Source: Plasmopara viticola
Lineage: Eukaryota > Oomycota > Peronosporomycetes > Peronosporales > Peronosporaceae
DNA: 64,000 nucleotides
Direction: 5' to 3'
NCBI GenBank assembly: GCA_001695595.3
Contig: MBPM02000004.1
Coordinates: forward strand, 1 to 64,000
Shown here: piece after piece, positions 37,200 through 48,555 of the stretch
Position numbering within the stretch: the stretch's first letter is position 1
Layout: each line of letters starts with the position of its first letter
Notes under the pieces: generated by a model
Databases searched by the model: none
Seen by the model: the letters and a program-made list of their open reading frames with translations, nothing else
What the model was told of the DNA's origin: nothing
Made by a program: the position numbers and the translations under genes

Positions 37200-40100
37200 C
37201 GGTAAATGCAATCTGTTTGGCTTTCCTGACCTTAAAGCTTCACATATTTTTGCTGTCACTGTCTTTTGACAAGTCTGTTAAAATATACCCCTGTCTTTTT
37301 CAAAGTTAACTAAGGTAGATAGACGTTGCAGGTGCAAGTGTTGGTTGTATTTAATCGATCAATGCAAAGTGAAGGAGCGGAAGCGGGCTATTATAAGTAG
37401 CTTTAGCTTATACATACTAACACACGCAAAATGATCTCGATGGCACAATTTACTCGCTTAGTCTGAACATCGGTCTTTGGATGACCAGCTGAGGACATGT
37501 CCAGCCTTATACCAAGCATGTTGAAAGCGGATAAAAAAACGAGGGTGTTCATCCACGACATTTGTCTCCAAAAGTACACTTGCCTAAAGATTCGATAGAG
37601 GATCAGCGCTTTTGTGTTCGACACAGCCGCAGAATGAGCCATTTTGCTTAATTGGTCGGCATCGATTACAATATCAGCTTTACCTGTCAAGTCCTTCACT
37701 AGGCTAAGCACGAAATTTGTTGGACTACCAATAGCGCAATGGCACCATCGAGTTTGCCAATGATGCATTTTGTTTGGCAAGGGTATCACTCTCTGGCATA
37801 TTTCATGCGTACGCACATATATGTGCAGATCGACTTACAGTATTAAGCCGCAAAAGTGGGTGTTTACTATCAAACATGATTTTTCAACCGAAATGACCGC
37901 TAAGCGGTGCGGTAAAAAACACGATAGTTTGAACCCTCATCATGAGCAACCACTACAAGTGATGTATCACCTTAATTGATGCTGTACTACAAAGCCGATA
38001 GAACTTCGCGTGGATCTTTATAGCCATCCTTTTCAAATCCTTTGAATTGCTGCTCATATGCCACCTCGCACATAGGCGCGATCGATTAAGTGATCCGGAC
38101 GAGGTCACAGCTGTTACATGAAGTCCTTCATGTAGTGAGGACGATGCGATAATACATCAGCCAAAGCATTCCACTTTTTGGTTTATGCTTTACATTGACG
38201 TCATACTTTGTTTATAAAAGATCCACTTGGTCATTCTCTATGAGATGTAAGGCGCCTTTGTCGCAGCGCGAAGTTACGCATATTCTGTACGGATCACTGT
38301 TGGCGAAGAGCCTTGCAGATGAACCCCGAGCTTGACAAGAGCACATTAACCGCTAGTAGCTTTTGTCATGGATACACTAGTCTATTTCGGCGGTCGAAAA
38401 CTAAATGGAATCCCTCGGCATTCACTTGCAGGCGTGCAATGCCGATGATAGAATTTCCTGCGTCACAAACGACACTTAAAAGTCGTTCAAATCAAATGAG
38501 AGCACAAAGTGGGAAAGTTGAGAGAGACACTTCTTCCGTTAAACTTGGAGCTTCGCCAGTGCTCACCATTTTTGTTTGTAAGTAAAATGGCGTGAAACTT
38601 CATGATTACATATATAAAAAAGAGGAATTGGTGGCTTTTAATACTGAGCGCCACTCCCCGAATTAGTCAAGGTGACTGTATTCAAGGACAATTTCAGGAT
38701 TGGTTTGCTTCGCATAAGAATATTAAGTGTAGACAGCAGTTATCAAAGCGACACCTCAATCGCTCTTCGATAGAAGCAAAATCATTGACAGGCTCTCTCC
38801 TCCAGACGCCGAGAATGAGAAGCGCCTCGTCCTGTAATAACCGGTGTAGCATTCAGTGATTCGACTTCAGCATGAATGGCCTAAGTTATTGCCCGGCAAA
38901 GTACCATCCGCTACTTCGGCTGCACTAAGCAAGAGCACATGCTTTGTGACTGTTATAAAGAGAGAGTCCGCTCATTCGAAGATAGGAAAGCACTAAATTT
39001 CTTTCGAGGCAGGAAGTTCTGCTAGTGGAAGACTACGTTCCTCCAATGAGTGTAGCTCAATACACACCATACAAGCTCTGCACCGAAAAGCTTGGCAGAA
39101 AAACCAGTAAAGCTTGGTGCTGGCGTAACATAAATCATTTCGTGTTTCAAAAAAGTGTAGGAGAACGAGGACAAAATAAACTGTTTTGAGTCCTCGTGAC
39201 TCCATCGCATTGAGCTTTTTTATGCGCTTGCAAGCAAATGCGATCAACGAGATAAGAGTGTCCGATGCTTTAAACACAAAAGCAAGTAATGTTTTTGGTC
39301 TCAAGTACGGAATAAACCTGCCTGTAGATTCAAGCAGCATGAAGTCATTTCTTGTTCTCGAAATGGATAAGTTAGGCAGTGCGATTCTTGTTTTGACTGG
39401 CAAAGAAATACTATTGATATAAGCCTTTCACGCCTGCGCAGCAGCAATTGATCCCGCTTTGATGTGCGTATGGCCCCTACAAACAAATTAATACCCGAAA
39501 CAATGTCAGAAATACCGAAGGTACTCACACCTCTTCGTCGTCCTTAAAACGTTTCAGACAGCTACTCAGCTAACTGTCACGGCTACCAAAAACGCCATAT
39601 TAACCACTTTAGTGTGTCTGACATAGTTTGCAGGTGGATAGCATGATACAACCGGCTTTAGGTATTGAAGTTCCTCAAGCGGTAGCATAGTTCCGCCAGA
39701 CAACGTAGATACATATGGGTAATATAGCATCACCAATTACAGGTAACAAAGTCTCGCAATCAAGTTGCGTAGGTCGGAGAGACGCAATGGGTAGCACAGC
39801 TTTACATATAAATAGCATGACTATACCAGCTGCTGGGCAAAAATTTCTGAAAGAATCAAATGACAATACGACACTTCATCATTCCTGGTGTCAAGATCGG
39901 CCTATTGGTTGATGAAACACCTTATTTAAGGCGGCAGCTTAAATTGTCGTCATGTCGTGCTTTGATTGTCACTGCCAATCAATTCGTTTATTGTTGAACT
40001 AGCCTCTGGTAATCGAGATAAGTTGCGAGTCGTAGTTTACTACGCAGTATACACACGACTGACTCATTAAGTTAGTGGGGTTGTGTTTATAAGGATAGTG

Positions 40101-42177
40101 TTCGTAAAATATGAAAATGGTTGTCATGTAAATGTGGGAAAATCATGTCAAGACAAATAATCAGCACGTGCTATATGATACACTTTATATTTTGCGCAGC
40201 TTTATATACTTTGATATCGAGCGGATCTATAGTTATTCATTCAGATTTGTGGTACATAGTCACGAGCATTTACGATACATGTTGACTTTCAGTTTAAAGG
40301 GTTCGGACAAGAATTGTGGCTCCTGGTGCATAAACGGCACTCTAACGGTAATTTGTCGGTTTACATACTAAGATTACTTCAAAGGATAGCGAAGAGGGTA
40401 TACACTTTGCCTGATTTGAATAGATTAATTCAGTAAAAACCCGAACTACGGTAGTAAGAAATCAAATAAACAGTGCTAGAACAGTAACCGAATGATGGGA
40501 ACAATAAGTATTTTTAAAAAAGCTAGTACCAGGATGTTTACGATAACATAAAGGAAGTCCTCTGCAGGCTTCTGATCTAGCTTTTTCGAACGAGGCAAAG
40601 CTATTCAGTGTCGCTTACAAAGCTCCTGACGACAAATTGTTTGAGCGTTACTGTAGATCGAGGGTAATCGTTGCGAGCGAGTTGTTTTACTTTAGTGCAC
40701 CAAAAGAAAATACTTCATTTATGACAAATCGCTACTTGTCATTGGCATACTTCTACATTCTGGAATGCAAGCTCTTTATTGTCTGTTTAGGCCCTGCGTC
40801 CCTGTGGGCGGGAGAAAACAAATTGTTTCAATCGTCTAAAAATTGGCAAGACAATTGCGCCTTTCGCAAAGTGAAAATTCTCGTGTTTACTACGAGCCCG
40901 GCAGACTCAGCGTGCTTGCCGTCGCATATTTGCGTCCTCATTAGCATATAAAAGCTACTTTATCATAAGAGGTATGGAGTAAATGGCAGCTGAGAGCTTT
41001 TACAGCACAAAGAAGCCAAAGTTGGGTGCTTATCCCATCGATAGCGATCACAGCTGCATCGCTGTAAGTGGGCGAGCGATTTGCTCTACTTGAGGCTAAC
41101 AGATCTGCTGAATTGTTGCTTCGAACGACTAAGATCTGAATTACCATGTATTCCTGGAGGTATATGATGTTCCAAGTAGCAATCATTTGGCTAGATGGAC
41201 GTCTTTCGGTCTCCACACCGTAATGGTGGACCCATATATACAAGTGGATGAATCAGTATGAGAGGACCCGTAAGGGCTCTGACTCGCGCCTCTCACATTG
41301 GATTCTTTATAGAACAATCATAGAACGGCGGGGTGCTGGTAGCCCATAAGCCTCGATTTCGTCATTTGTATGCAAAAGGAAAGGTCGAACTGCGCATTGT
41401 AGTATTCATATTCATATTCATATGCTGTGTATGCATAGAACACATTCTTCGAGTACCATCTTACGGTAAGGTAGAGACCGCTGCGCCTTGGGTGCAACCG
41501 CTCGCTGATGTCGAAAGCAACCACCCATAGAGAGATTGTCAGACAAAAAGTCTCAACCGTGCACTGCGCAGTATGCGCGCTGAGACGCCACATCCACAAG
41601 TCTATGAAAATCTCATGGTTGAGTACACACTATACAATGCGAGTAGTGCACCTACGAGCTTCACCCCTTCTATGTTGACACCCTAGACCTCTATTAACTC
41701 TTCCAAGCATGAATACTTGAGTGGAAAAAAGAGAAGATGATCAAAAGCCTTTTCTCCTATGCCTCTCGCGTGTTATTCACATCCTCGTGAATGAGTCCGC
41801 TATGCTTAAAAGTCGAAAGTTCTAATAATGCTGACGCGAATATATATTGAAAGTGGGATGATAATTACGTAAGAATAACGCCACCGAGAGTTGCTGAGTT
41901 ACAATAGCTAAGGAACTATCGTAAAGGGTACAACAAATATCGACCGTTTATGGTATCGGTGTACTCGAGCAAAACGAAGGTCCTTCGCACGAATAGTGTT
42001 TAGATATTACACACGAACAATATACATACACAGATAAGCACGAGTTGAGCAAAACTTTGTAGTTGTTAAGTCTCGAATTTTTCCTTCTTTGCCTGATATC
42101 TCTTACGAGATTTAAAATCTTAGACCTGTATCGCGGGTTCTGTCTGCCATAGTACATTTATTTACGTGATGGCTTAC
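37200..42177 (-). repeat. Right inverted arm R2 (about 5 kb)
   Basis: This is the reverse complement of the left arms and mirrors L3 across the spacer 42,178-43,527. It carries three gaatat/gaatac hexamers near 41,415 and a private deletion near 41,450 of the stretch that in R1 and L3 encodes a WLKQVF-like string. No intact gene apart from the integrase remnant. Confidence 0.88.
37403..37950 (-). pseudogene. Best-preserved gypsy integrase fragment (R2)
   Basis: The 137-codon minus-strand frame reads, in order, RTHEICQRVIPLPNKMHHWQ, DLTGKADIVIDADQLSKMAH, SAAVSNTKALILYRIFRQVY, and MLGIRLDMSSAGHPKTDVQT with KRVNCAIEIILR. These correspond to the zinc-binding CQR block, the first catalytic-aspartate region (D.LSKMAH) and the HPQTDGQTERVNR block. 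The VSDRDP block is replaced by MSWMNTLVFL, so an active-site region is missing. The H2C2 histidines lie further upstream in the broken SGHFG part. Confidence 0.85.
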
Positions 42178-42350
42178 GTGTGGGACTTTTCGCATACACT
42201 CTTTGCGACACGGGGTGAGACTTTTTGCATAAATTCTTTGCCGGCAACTCAATCCACAAAATGTCCGATCTTCCCGCTTTTTTAATCGGAAATTGTCAAT
42301 TTGAAAAATCTATTAAGGTGAATTCGCGCGCGAAACATTACGTGAACATA
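42178..42350 (+). promoter_or_regulatory. CM1 5' flank facing P3, with no coding part
   Basis: R2 joins the CM1 upstream sequence as at 19,555 (acgtgtgggacttttcgcat). It retains attgtcaatttgaaa and the palindrome ttcgcgcgcgaa near 42,324-42,335, then breaks at cgtgaacatagcta (about 42,350), before any start codon. It points into the antisense of P3. Confidence 0.6.
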
Positions 42351-42757
42351 GCTATATGTTGATGTAATTGAGCTTCCGCGTCTCGCTGGGCCTCTTCTCT
42401 TGCTCGAACCGCCGCTGCTTGGGCCTCACGAAGTTGGGCATTCAGCATATCTATAGCTTCAGTGGCGCGAATCATACTGAAATTACGCTGTCGCAATTCG
42501 TGGTCACGCTCTTCTAATGTAATACCCAACTGTGCCAGTTCGCTCTCGAGATCCACGCTACAAAAGTCTGTGCCTTGCTTCATGCACAGCAAGCGCTCCT
42601 CTAGAAAGTTTATACGTAGAGCTTGGTTGAAATTGTCCATACGCAGACGCTCCCGCTCTGCCTTCTGCTCACGCAACAGCGTGGAGTGGTCGCGAGTGGG
42701 TGTCGTGGGCATTCCGATGCCGCTGTTGCCCGCGCGCGTGTGTTGTGGGGTTCCCAT
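42351..42757 (-). pseudogene. Truncated CM1 gene piece P3 (first ~405 nt, minus strand)
   Basis: ATG at 42,757 gives MGTPQHTRAGNSGIGMPTTP and continues through the CM1 motif (FNQALRINFLEERLLCMKQG) for about 135 codons. It then fuses to the opposite-strand 5' flank and ends after four foreign codons (AMFT, stop at 42,338). The N-terminus has no deletion, unlike P1 and P2. It could encode a CM1-only peptide of 139 residues. Confidence 0.87.
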
Positions 42758-43357
42758 TGCGAATTGACTTTTAGCTATTTTTACGAAATGTTTCGCGTAA
42801 TAGAGGTTTCAAATTGACGGTTTGAGATTTTTTTTAAACCGGGAAAATCGGGATACAATATGATTTTATTGTGGATTTGAGTTACGGGCAAAGAGTGTAC
42901 GCGAAAAGTCCCAGCCCGTGTCGCACTGGTCTTCTTGTTTTTTACATAAACTTATGCCTCTGTGTGCGTTTTAATGCTTCAAAAATACTAATTTATCCCA
43001 TAACTTAATTATCATATTCGAATCGTCATTCAGTTTCCCTGTTTGTTTGTAGGATTTTATCTCAAGAGCGGAGCTGCGAGCTGGAGTATTGATATCTTTG
43101 GTCTGCATGCTGTCCTAATTGAGTAATTTTTTTTTACATGAATGGACGACTTTAGTTCGTTCGGCTACATCTACTGTGGCATATATCACCCTCGATGCCC
43201 TCTCAAGTCGTCACGCGATTGTATTTTGCTGCCGTACTGGTGCATTATGTCTATTGCGAAAGGCTTCATGTCGTAAAAGTATATTGGATTGCTAGAAAAT
43301 ACCTGCTTCTCACACTGACGACGCAGCTACGGCTAAGGACTTATATACATGCCTACT
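42758..43357 (-). promoter_or_regulatory. 5' flank of P3 (deleted promoter form)
   Basis: Homologous to 11,975-12,520 and 21,409-21,969, and lacking the 13-bp palindrome segment (tttcgcgtaatagagg near 42,791). It runs into the unit-start spacer of unit 3 at 43,358. Confidence 0.55.
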
Positions 43358-43527
43358 ACGTATTTTAAACCGCTTTGTTAGTGCTTTGTTCGGAGACGTT
43401 ACCGTCAGAGCACTCTACTCGTGGTTTTTACTCTATAAAAAGGTATTTTGCTACCTTATCACTATGTTAAAACAGGCCGAATTTATACCTTATAAGCCCA
43501 GCAGTCGTAATTTCACTTTCGCTCAAG

Positions 43528-46500
43528 TAGGCCGTCACATGAATAAATGTATTTTGGCAGACAGAACCCGCGATACAGGTTTAACATTTTGGATCTCGTA
43601 AGAGATCTCAGGCAAAGAAGGAAAAACTCTAGTCTCAACACTACAAAGTTTTGCTCAACTCGTGCTTATCTGTGTGTATATATTGCTCGTGTGTTATATC
43701 TAAACACTACTTGTTTGAAGGACCTTCGTTTTGCTCTAGTACACCGATACCCTAAACGGTGGATATTTGTTGTACCCTTTACGATAGTGCCTATGCTATT
43801 ATACTCAGCACCTCTTGGTGGTGTTATTTCTTACGTAGCTATCGTCCCACTTTAAACATTTATTCGCGTCAGCATTATTACAACTTTCGACTTTTAAGTG
43901 TAGCAGACTCATTCACGAGGATGCGAATAACACGCGAGAGGCATAGGAGAGAAGGCTTTTGATCATCTTTTCTTCTTACCACTCAAGTATTCATGCTCGG
44001 AAGAGTTAAAAGGGGTCTAGGGTGCTAACATAGAAGAGGCGAAGCTCGTAGGTGCACTACTCGCATTGTATAGTGTGTACTCAACCATGAGAGTTTCGTA
44101 GACTTGTGGATGTGGCGTCTCAGCGCGCATACTGCGCAGTGCACGGTTGAGCCTTTTTGTCTGACAATCTCTCTATGGGTGGTCGCTTTCGACATCAGCG
44201 AGCTGTTACATCCAAGGCGCAGCGGTCTCTACCTTACCGTAAGATGGTACTCGAGGAGTGTATACAGTAAACTTGTTTGCTGTGTGATTCCCAATCGTAC
44301 TGGCTAAAACAGGTGTTTAGCGCATAAACAGCATATGAATATGAATATGAATACTACAATGCGCAGTTTGACCTTTCCTTTTGCATACAAATGACGAAAT
44401 CGAGGCTTATGGGCTACCAATACCCCGCCGTTATATGATCGTTCTATAGAAAGTCCAACGTGAGAGGCGCGAGTCAGAGCCCTTACGGGTCCTCTCATAC
44501 TGATTCATCCACTTGTATATATGGGTCCACCATTACGGTGTGGAGACCGAAAGACGTCCATCTAGCCAAATGATTGCTACTTGGAACATCATATACCTCC
44601 AGGAATACATGGTAATTCAGATCTTAGTCGTTCGAAGCAACAATTCAGCAGATCTGTTAGCCTCAAGTAGAGCAAATCGCTCGCCCACTTACAGCGATGC
44701 AGCTGTGATCGCTATCGATGGGATAAGCACCCAACTTTGGCTTCTTTGTGCTGTAAAAGCTCTCAGCTGCCATTTACTCCATACCTCGAATGATAAAGTA
44801 GCTTTTATAAGCTAATGAGGACGCAAATATGCGACGGCAAGCACGCTAAGTCTGCCGGGCTCGTAGTAAACACGAGAATTTTCACTTTGCGAAAGGCGCA
44901 ATTGTCTTGCCAATTTTTAGACGATTGAAACAATTTGTTTTCTCCCGCCCACAGGGACGCAGGGCCTAAACAGACAATAAAGAGCTTGCATTCCAGAATG
45001 TAGAAGTATGCCAATGACAAGTAGCGATTTGTCATAAATGAAGTATTTTCTTTTGGTGCACTAAAGTAAAACAACTCGCTCGCAACGATTACCCTCGATC
45101 TACAGTAACGCTCAAACAATTTGTCGTCAGGAGCTTTGTAAGCGACACTGAATAGCTTTGCCTCGTTCGAAAAAGCTAGATCAGAAGCCTGCTGAGAACT
45201 TCCTTTATGTTATCGAAAAAAAACATCCTGGTACTAGCTTTTTTAAAAATACTTATTGTTCCCATCATTCGATTACTGTTCTAGCACTGTTTATTTGATT
45301 TCTTACTACCGTAGTTTGGGTTTTTACTAAATTAATCTATTCAAATCAGGCAAAGTGTATACCCCCTTCGCTATCCTTCAAAGTAATCTTAGTATGTAAA
45401 CCGACAAATTACCGTTAGAGTGTCGTTTATGCACCAGGAGCCACAATATTTGTCCGAACCCTTCAAATTGAAAGTCAACATGTATCGTAAATGCTCGTGC
45501 CTATGTACCACAAATCTGAATGAAAAACTACAGATCCGCTCGATATTAAAGTATATAAAGCTGCGCAAAATATAAAGTGTATCATATAGCACGTGCTGAT
45601 TATTTGTCTTGGCATGATTTTCCCACATTTACATGACAACCATTTTCATATTTTACGAACACTATCCTTGTGGACACAACCCCACTAACTTAATGAGTCA
45701 GTCGTGTGTATACTGCGTAGTAAACTACGACTTGCAAATTATCCCTATTACCAGAGGCTTATTAAAGTATAAACGAATTGATTGGCAGTGACAATCAAAG
45801 CACGACATGACGACAATTTAAGCTGCCGCCTTAAATAAGGTATTTCATCAGCCAAAAGGCCGATCTTGACACCAGGAATGATGAAGTGTCGTATTGTCAT
45901 TTGATTCTTTCAGAAATTTTTGCCCAGCAGCTGGTAAAGTCATGCTATCTATATGTAAAGCTGTGCTACCCATTGCGTCTCTCCGACCTACGCAACTTGA
46001 TTGCGAGACTTTGTTACCTGTAATTGGTGATGCTATATTACCCATATGTATCTACGTTGTCTGGCGGATCTATGCTACCGCTTGAGGAACTTCAATACCT
46101 AAAGCCGGTTGTATCATGCTATCCACCTGCAAACTATGTCAGACACACTAAAGTGGTTTATATGGCGTTTTTGGTAGCCGTGACAGTTAGCTAAGTAGCT
46201 GTCTGAAACGTTTTAAGGACGACGAAGAGGTGTGAGTACCTTCGGTATTTCTGACATTGTTTCGGGTATTAATTTGTTTGTAGGGGCCATACGCACATCA
46301 AAGCGGGATCAATTGCTGCTGCGCAGGCGTGAAAGGCTTATATCAATAGTATTTCTTTGCCAGTCAATAAAAGAATCGCACTGCCTAACTTATCCATTTC
46401 GAGAACAAGAAATGACTTCATGCTGCTTGAATCTACAGGCAGGTTTATTCCGTACTTGGGACCAAAAACATTACTTGCTTTTGTGTTTGAAGCATCGGAC

Positions 46501-48555
46501 ACTCTTATCTCGTTGATCGCATTTGCTTGCAAGCGCATAAAAAAGCTCAATGCGATGGAGTCACGAGGACTCAAAACAGTTTATTTTGCCCTCGTTCTCC
46601 TACACTTTTTTGAAACACGAAATGATTTATGTTACGCCAGCACCAAGCTTTACTGGTTTTTCTACCAAGCTTTTCGGTGCAGAGCTTGTATGGTGTGTAT
46701 TGAGCTACACTCATTGGAGGAACGTAGTCTTCCACTAGCAGAACTTCCTGCCTCGAAAGAAATTTAGTGCTTTCCTATCTTCGAATGAGCGGACTCTCTC
46801 TTTATAACAGTCACAAAGCATGTGCTCTTGCTTAGTGCAGCCGAAGTAGCGGATGGTACTTTGCCGGGCAATAACTTAGGCCATTCATGCTGAAGTCGAA
46901 TCACTGAATGCTACACCGGTTATTACAGGACGAGGCGCTTCTCATTCTCGGCGTTCTGGAGGAGAGAGCCTGTCAATGATTATGCTTCTATCGAAGAGCG
47001 ATTGAGGTGTCGCTTTGATAACTGCTGTCTACACTTAATATTCTTATGCGAAGCAAACCAATCCTGAAATTGTCCTTGAATACAGTCACCTTGACTAATT
47101 CGGGGAGTGGCGCTCAGTATTGGAAGCCACCAATTCCTCTTTTTTATGTATGTAATCATGAAGTTTCACGCCATTTTACTTACAAACAAAAATGGTGAGC
47201 ACTGGCGAAGCTCCAAGTTTAACGGAAGAAGTGTGTTTCTCAACTTTCCCACTTTGTGCTCTCATTTGATTTGAACGACTTTTAAGTGTCGTTTGTGACG
47301 CAGGAAATTCTATCATCGGCATTGCACGCCTGCAAGTGAATGCCGAGGGATTCCATTTAGTTTTCGACCGCCAAAATAGACTAGTGTATCAATGACAAAA
47401 GCTACTAGCGGTTAATGTGCTCTTGTCAAGCTCGGAGTTCATCTGCAAGGCTCTTCGCCAACAGTGATCCGTACAATATATGCGTAACTTCGCGCTGCGA
47501 CAAAGGCGCCTTACATCTCATGGAGAATGACCAAGTGGGTCTTTTATAAACAAAGTATGACGTCAATGTAAAGCATAAACCAAAAAGTGGAATGCTTTGG
47601 CTGATGTATTATCGCATCGTCCTCACTACATGAAGGACTTCATGTAACAGCTGTGACCTCGTCCGGATCACTTAATCGATCGCGCCTATGTGCGAGGTGG
47701 CATATGAGCAGCAATTCAAAGGATTTGAAAAGGATGGCTATAAAGATCCACGCGAAGTTCTATCGGCTTTGTAGTACAGCATCAATTAAGGTGATACATC
47801 ACTTGTAGTGGTTGCTCATGATGAGGGTTCAAACTATCGTGTTTTTTACCGCACCGCTTAGCGGTCATTTCGGTTGAAAAATCATGTTTGATAGTAAACA
47901 CCCACTTTTGCGGCTTAATCCTGTAAGTCGATCTGCACACATGTGCGTACGCATGAACTGTGCCAGCGAGTGATATTCTTGCCAAACAAAATGCATCATT
48001 AGCAAACTCGATGGTGCCATTGCGCTATTGGTAGTCCAACAAATTTCGTGCTTAGCCTAGTGAAGGACTTGACAGGTAAAGCTGATATTGTAATCGATGC
48101 CAACCAATTAAGCAAAATGGCTCATTCTGCGGCTGTGTCGAACACAAAAACGCTGATCCTCTATCGAATCTTTGGGCAAGTGTACTTTTGGAGACAAATG
48201 TCGTGGATGAACACCCTCGTTTTTTTATCCGCTTTCAACATGCTTGGTATAAGGCTGGACATGTCCTCAGCTGGTCATCCAAAGACCGATGATCAGACTA
48301 AGCGAGTAATTTGTGCCATCGAGATCATTTTGCGTGTGTTTGTATGAATAAGCTAAAGCTACTTATAATAGCCCGCTTCCGCTCCTTCACTTTGCATTGA
48401 TCGATTAAATACAACCAACAGTTGCACCTGCTACGTCTATCTACCTTAGTCAACTTTGAAAAAGACAGGGGTACAGACTTGTCAAAAGACATTGATAGCA
48501 AAATATGCGAAGCTTTAAGGTCAGGAAAGCTAAACAGATTGCATTTACCGCAGTT
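43528..48555 (+). repeat. Arm L3 (R-type sequence in left-arm position)
   Basis: This arm lies in left-arm orientation but resembles the right arms. It has three hexamers at about 44,335 and frames such as YIWVHHYGVETERRPSSQ and VIAIDGISTQLWLLC that are identical to R2 and differ in L1/L2. Its first 100-odd bases look L-type (tctagtctcaaca). It keeps a stretch that R2 has deleted near 41,450. Its inner end at 48,555 leads into sequence mirrored from 37,200. Confidence 0.85.
47818..48346 (+). pseudogene. Decayed Ty3/gypsy integrase in L3
   Basis: This is the mirror of 37,403-37,950. The frame at 48,048-48,347 reads LVKDLTGKADIVIDANQLSK, MAHSAAVSNTKTLILYRIFG and MLGIRLDMSSAGHPKTDDQT followed by KRVICAIEIILRVFV. 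The zinc-binding part upstream is broken by stops. Confidence 0.82.

Larger units (their letters stand above)
21970..43357. repeat. Segmental duplication unit 2
   Basis: This is the second direct copy of the 22-kb unit, in the same order as unit 1: L2, gypsy RNase H-integrase, 3' flank, CM1 gene on the minus strand, 5' flank with Helitron fragment, R2, then the junction pieces. Pieces P1 and P2 of unit 1 have counterparts at 42,178-42,757, but the plus-strand coding part is missing there. Many disabled frames share the same stops as unit 1, so most decay of the mobile elements predates the duplication. Confidence 0.9.

Noticed and set aside
1..43357. Units 1 and 2 as two haplotypes joined by misassembly
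   Set aside because: Not fully excluded. However, the copies differ by many substitutions and indels, the junction pieces P1/P2 and P3 differ from each other, and unit 3 adds a third arrangement.
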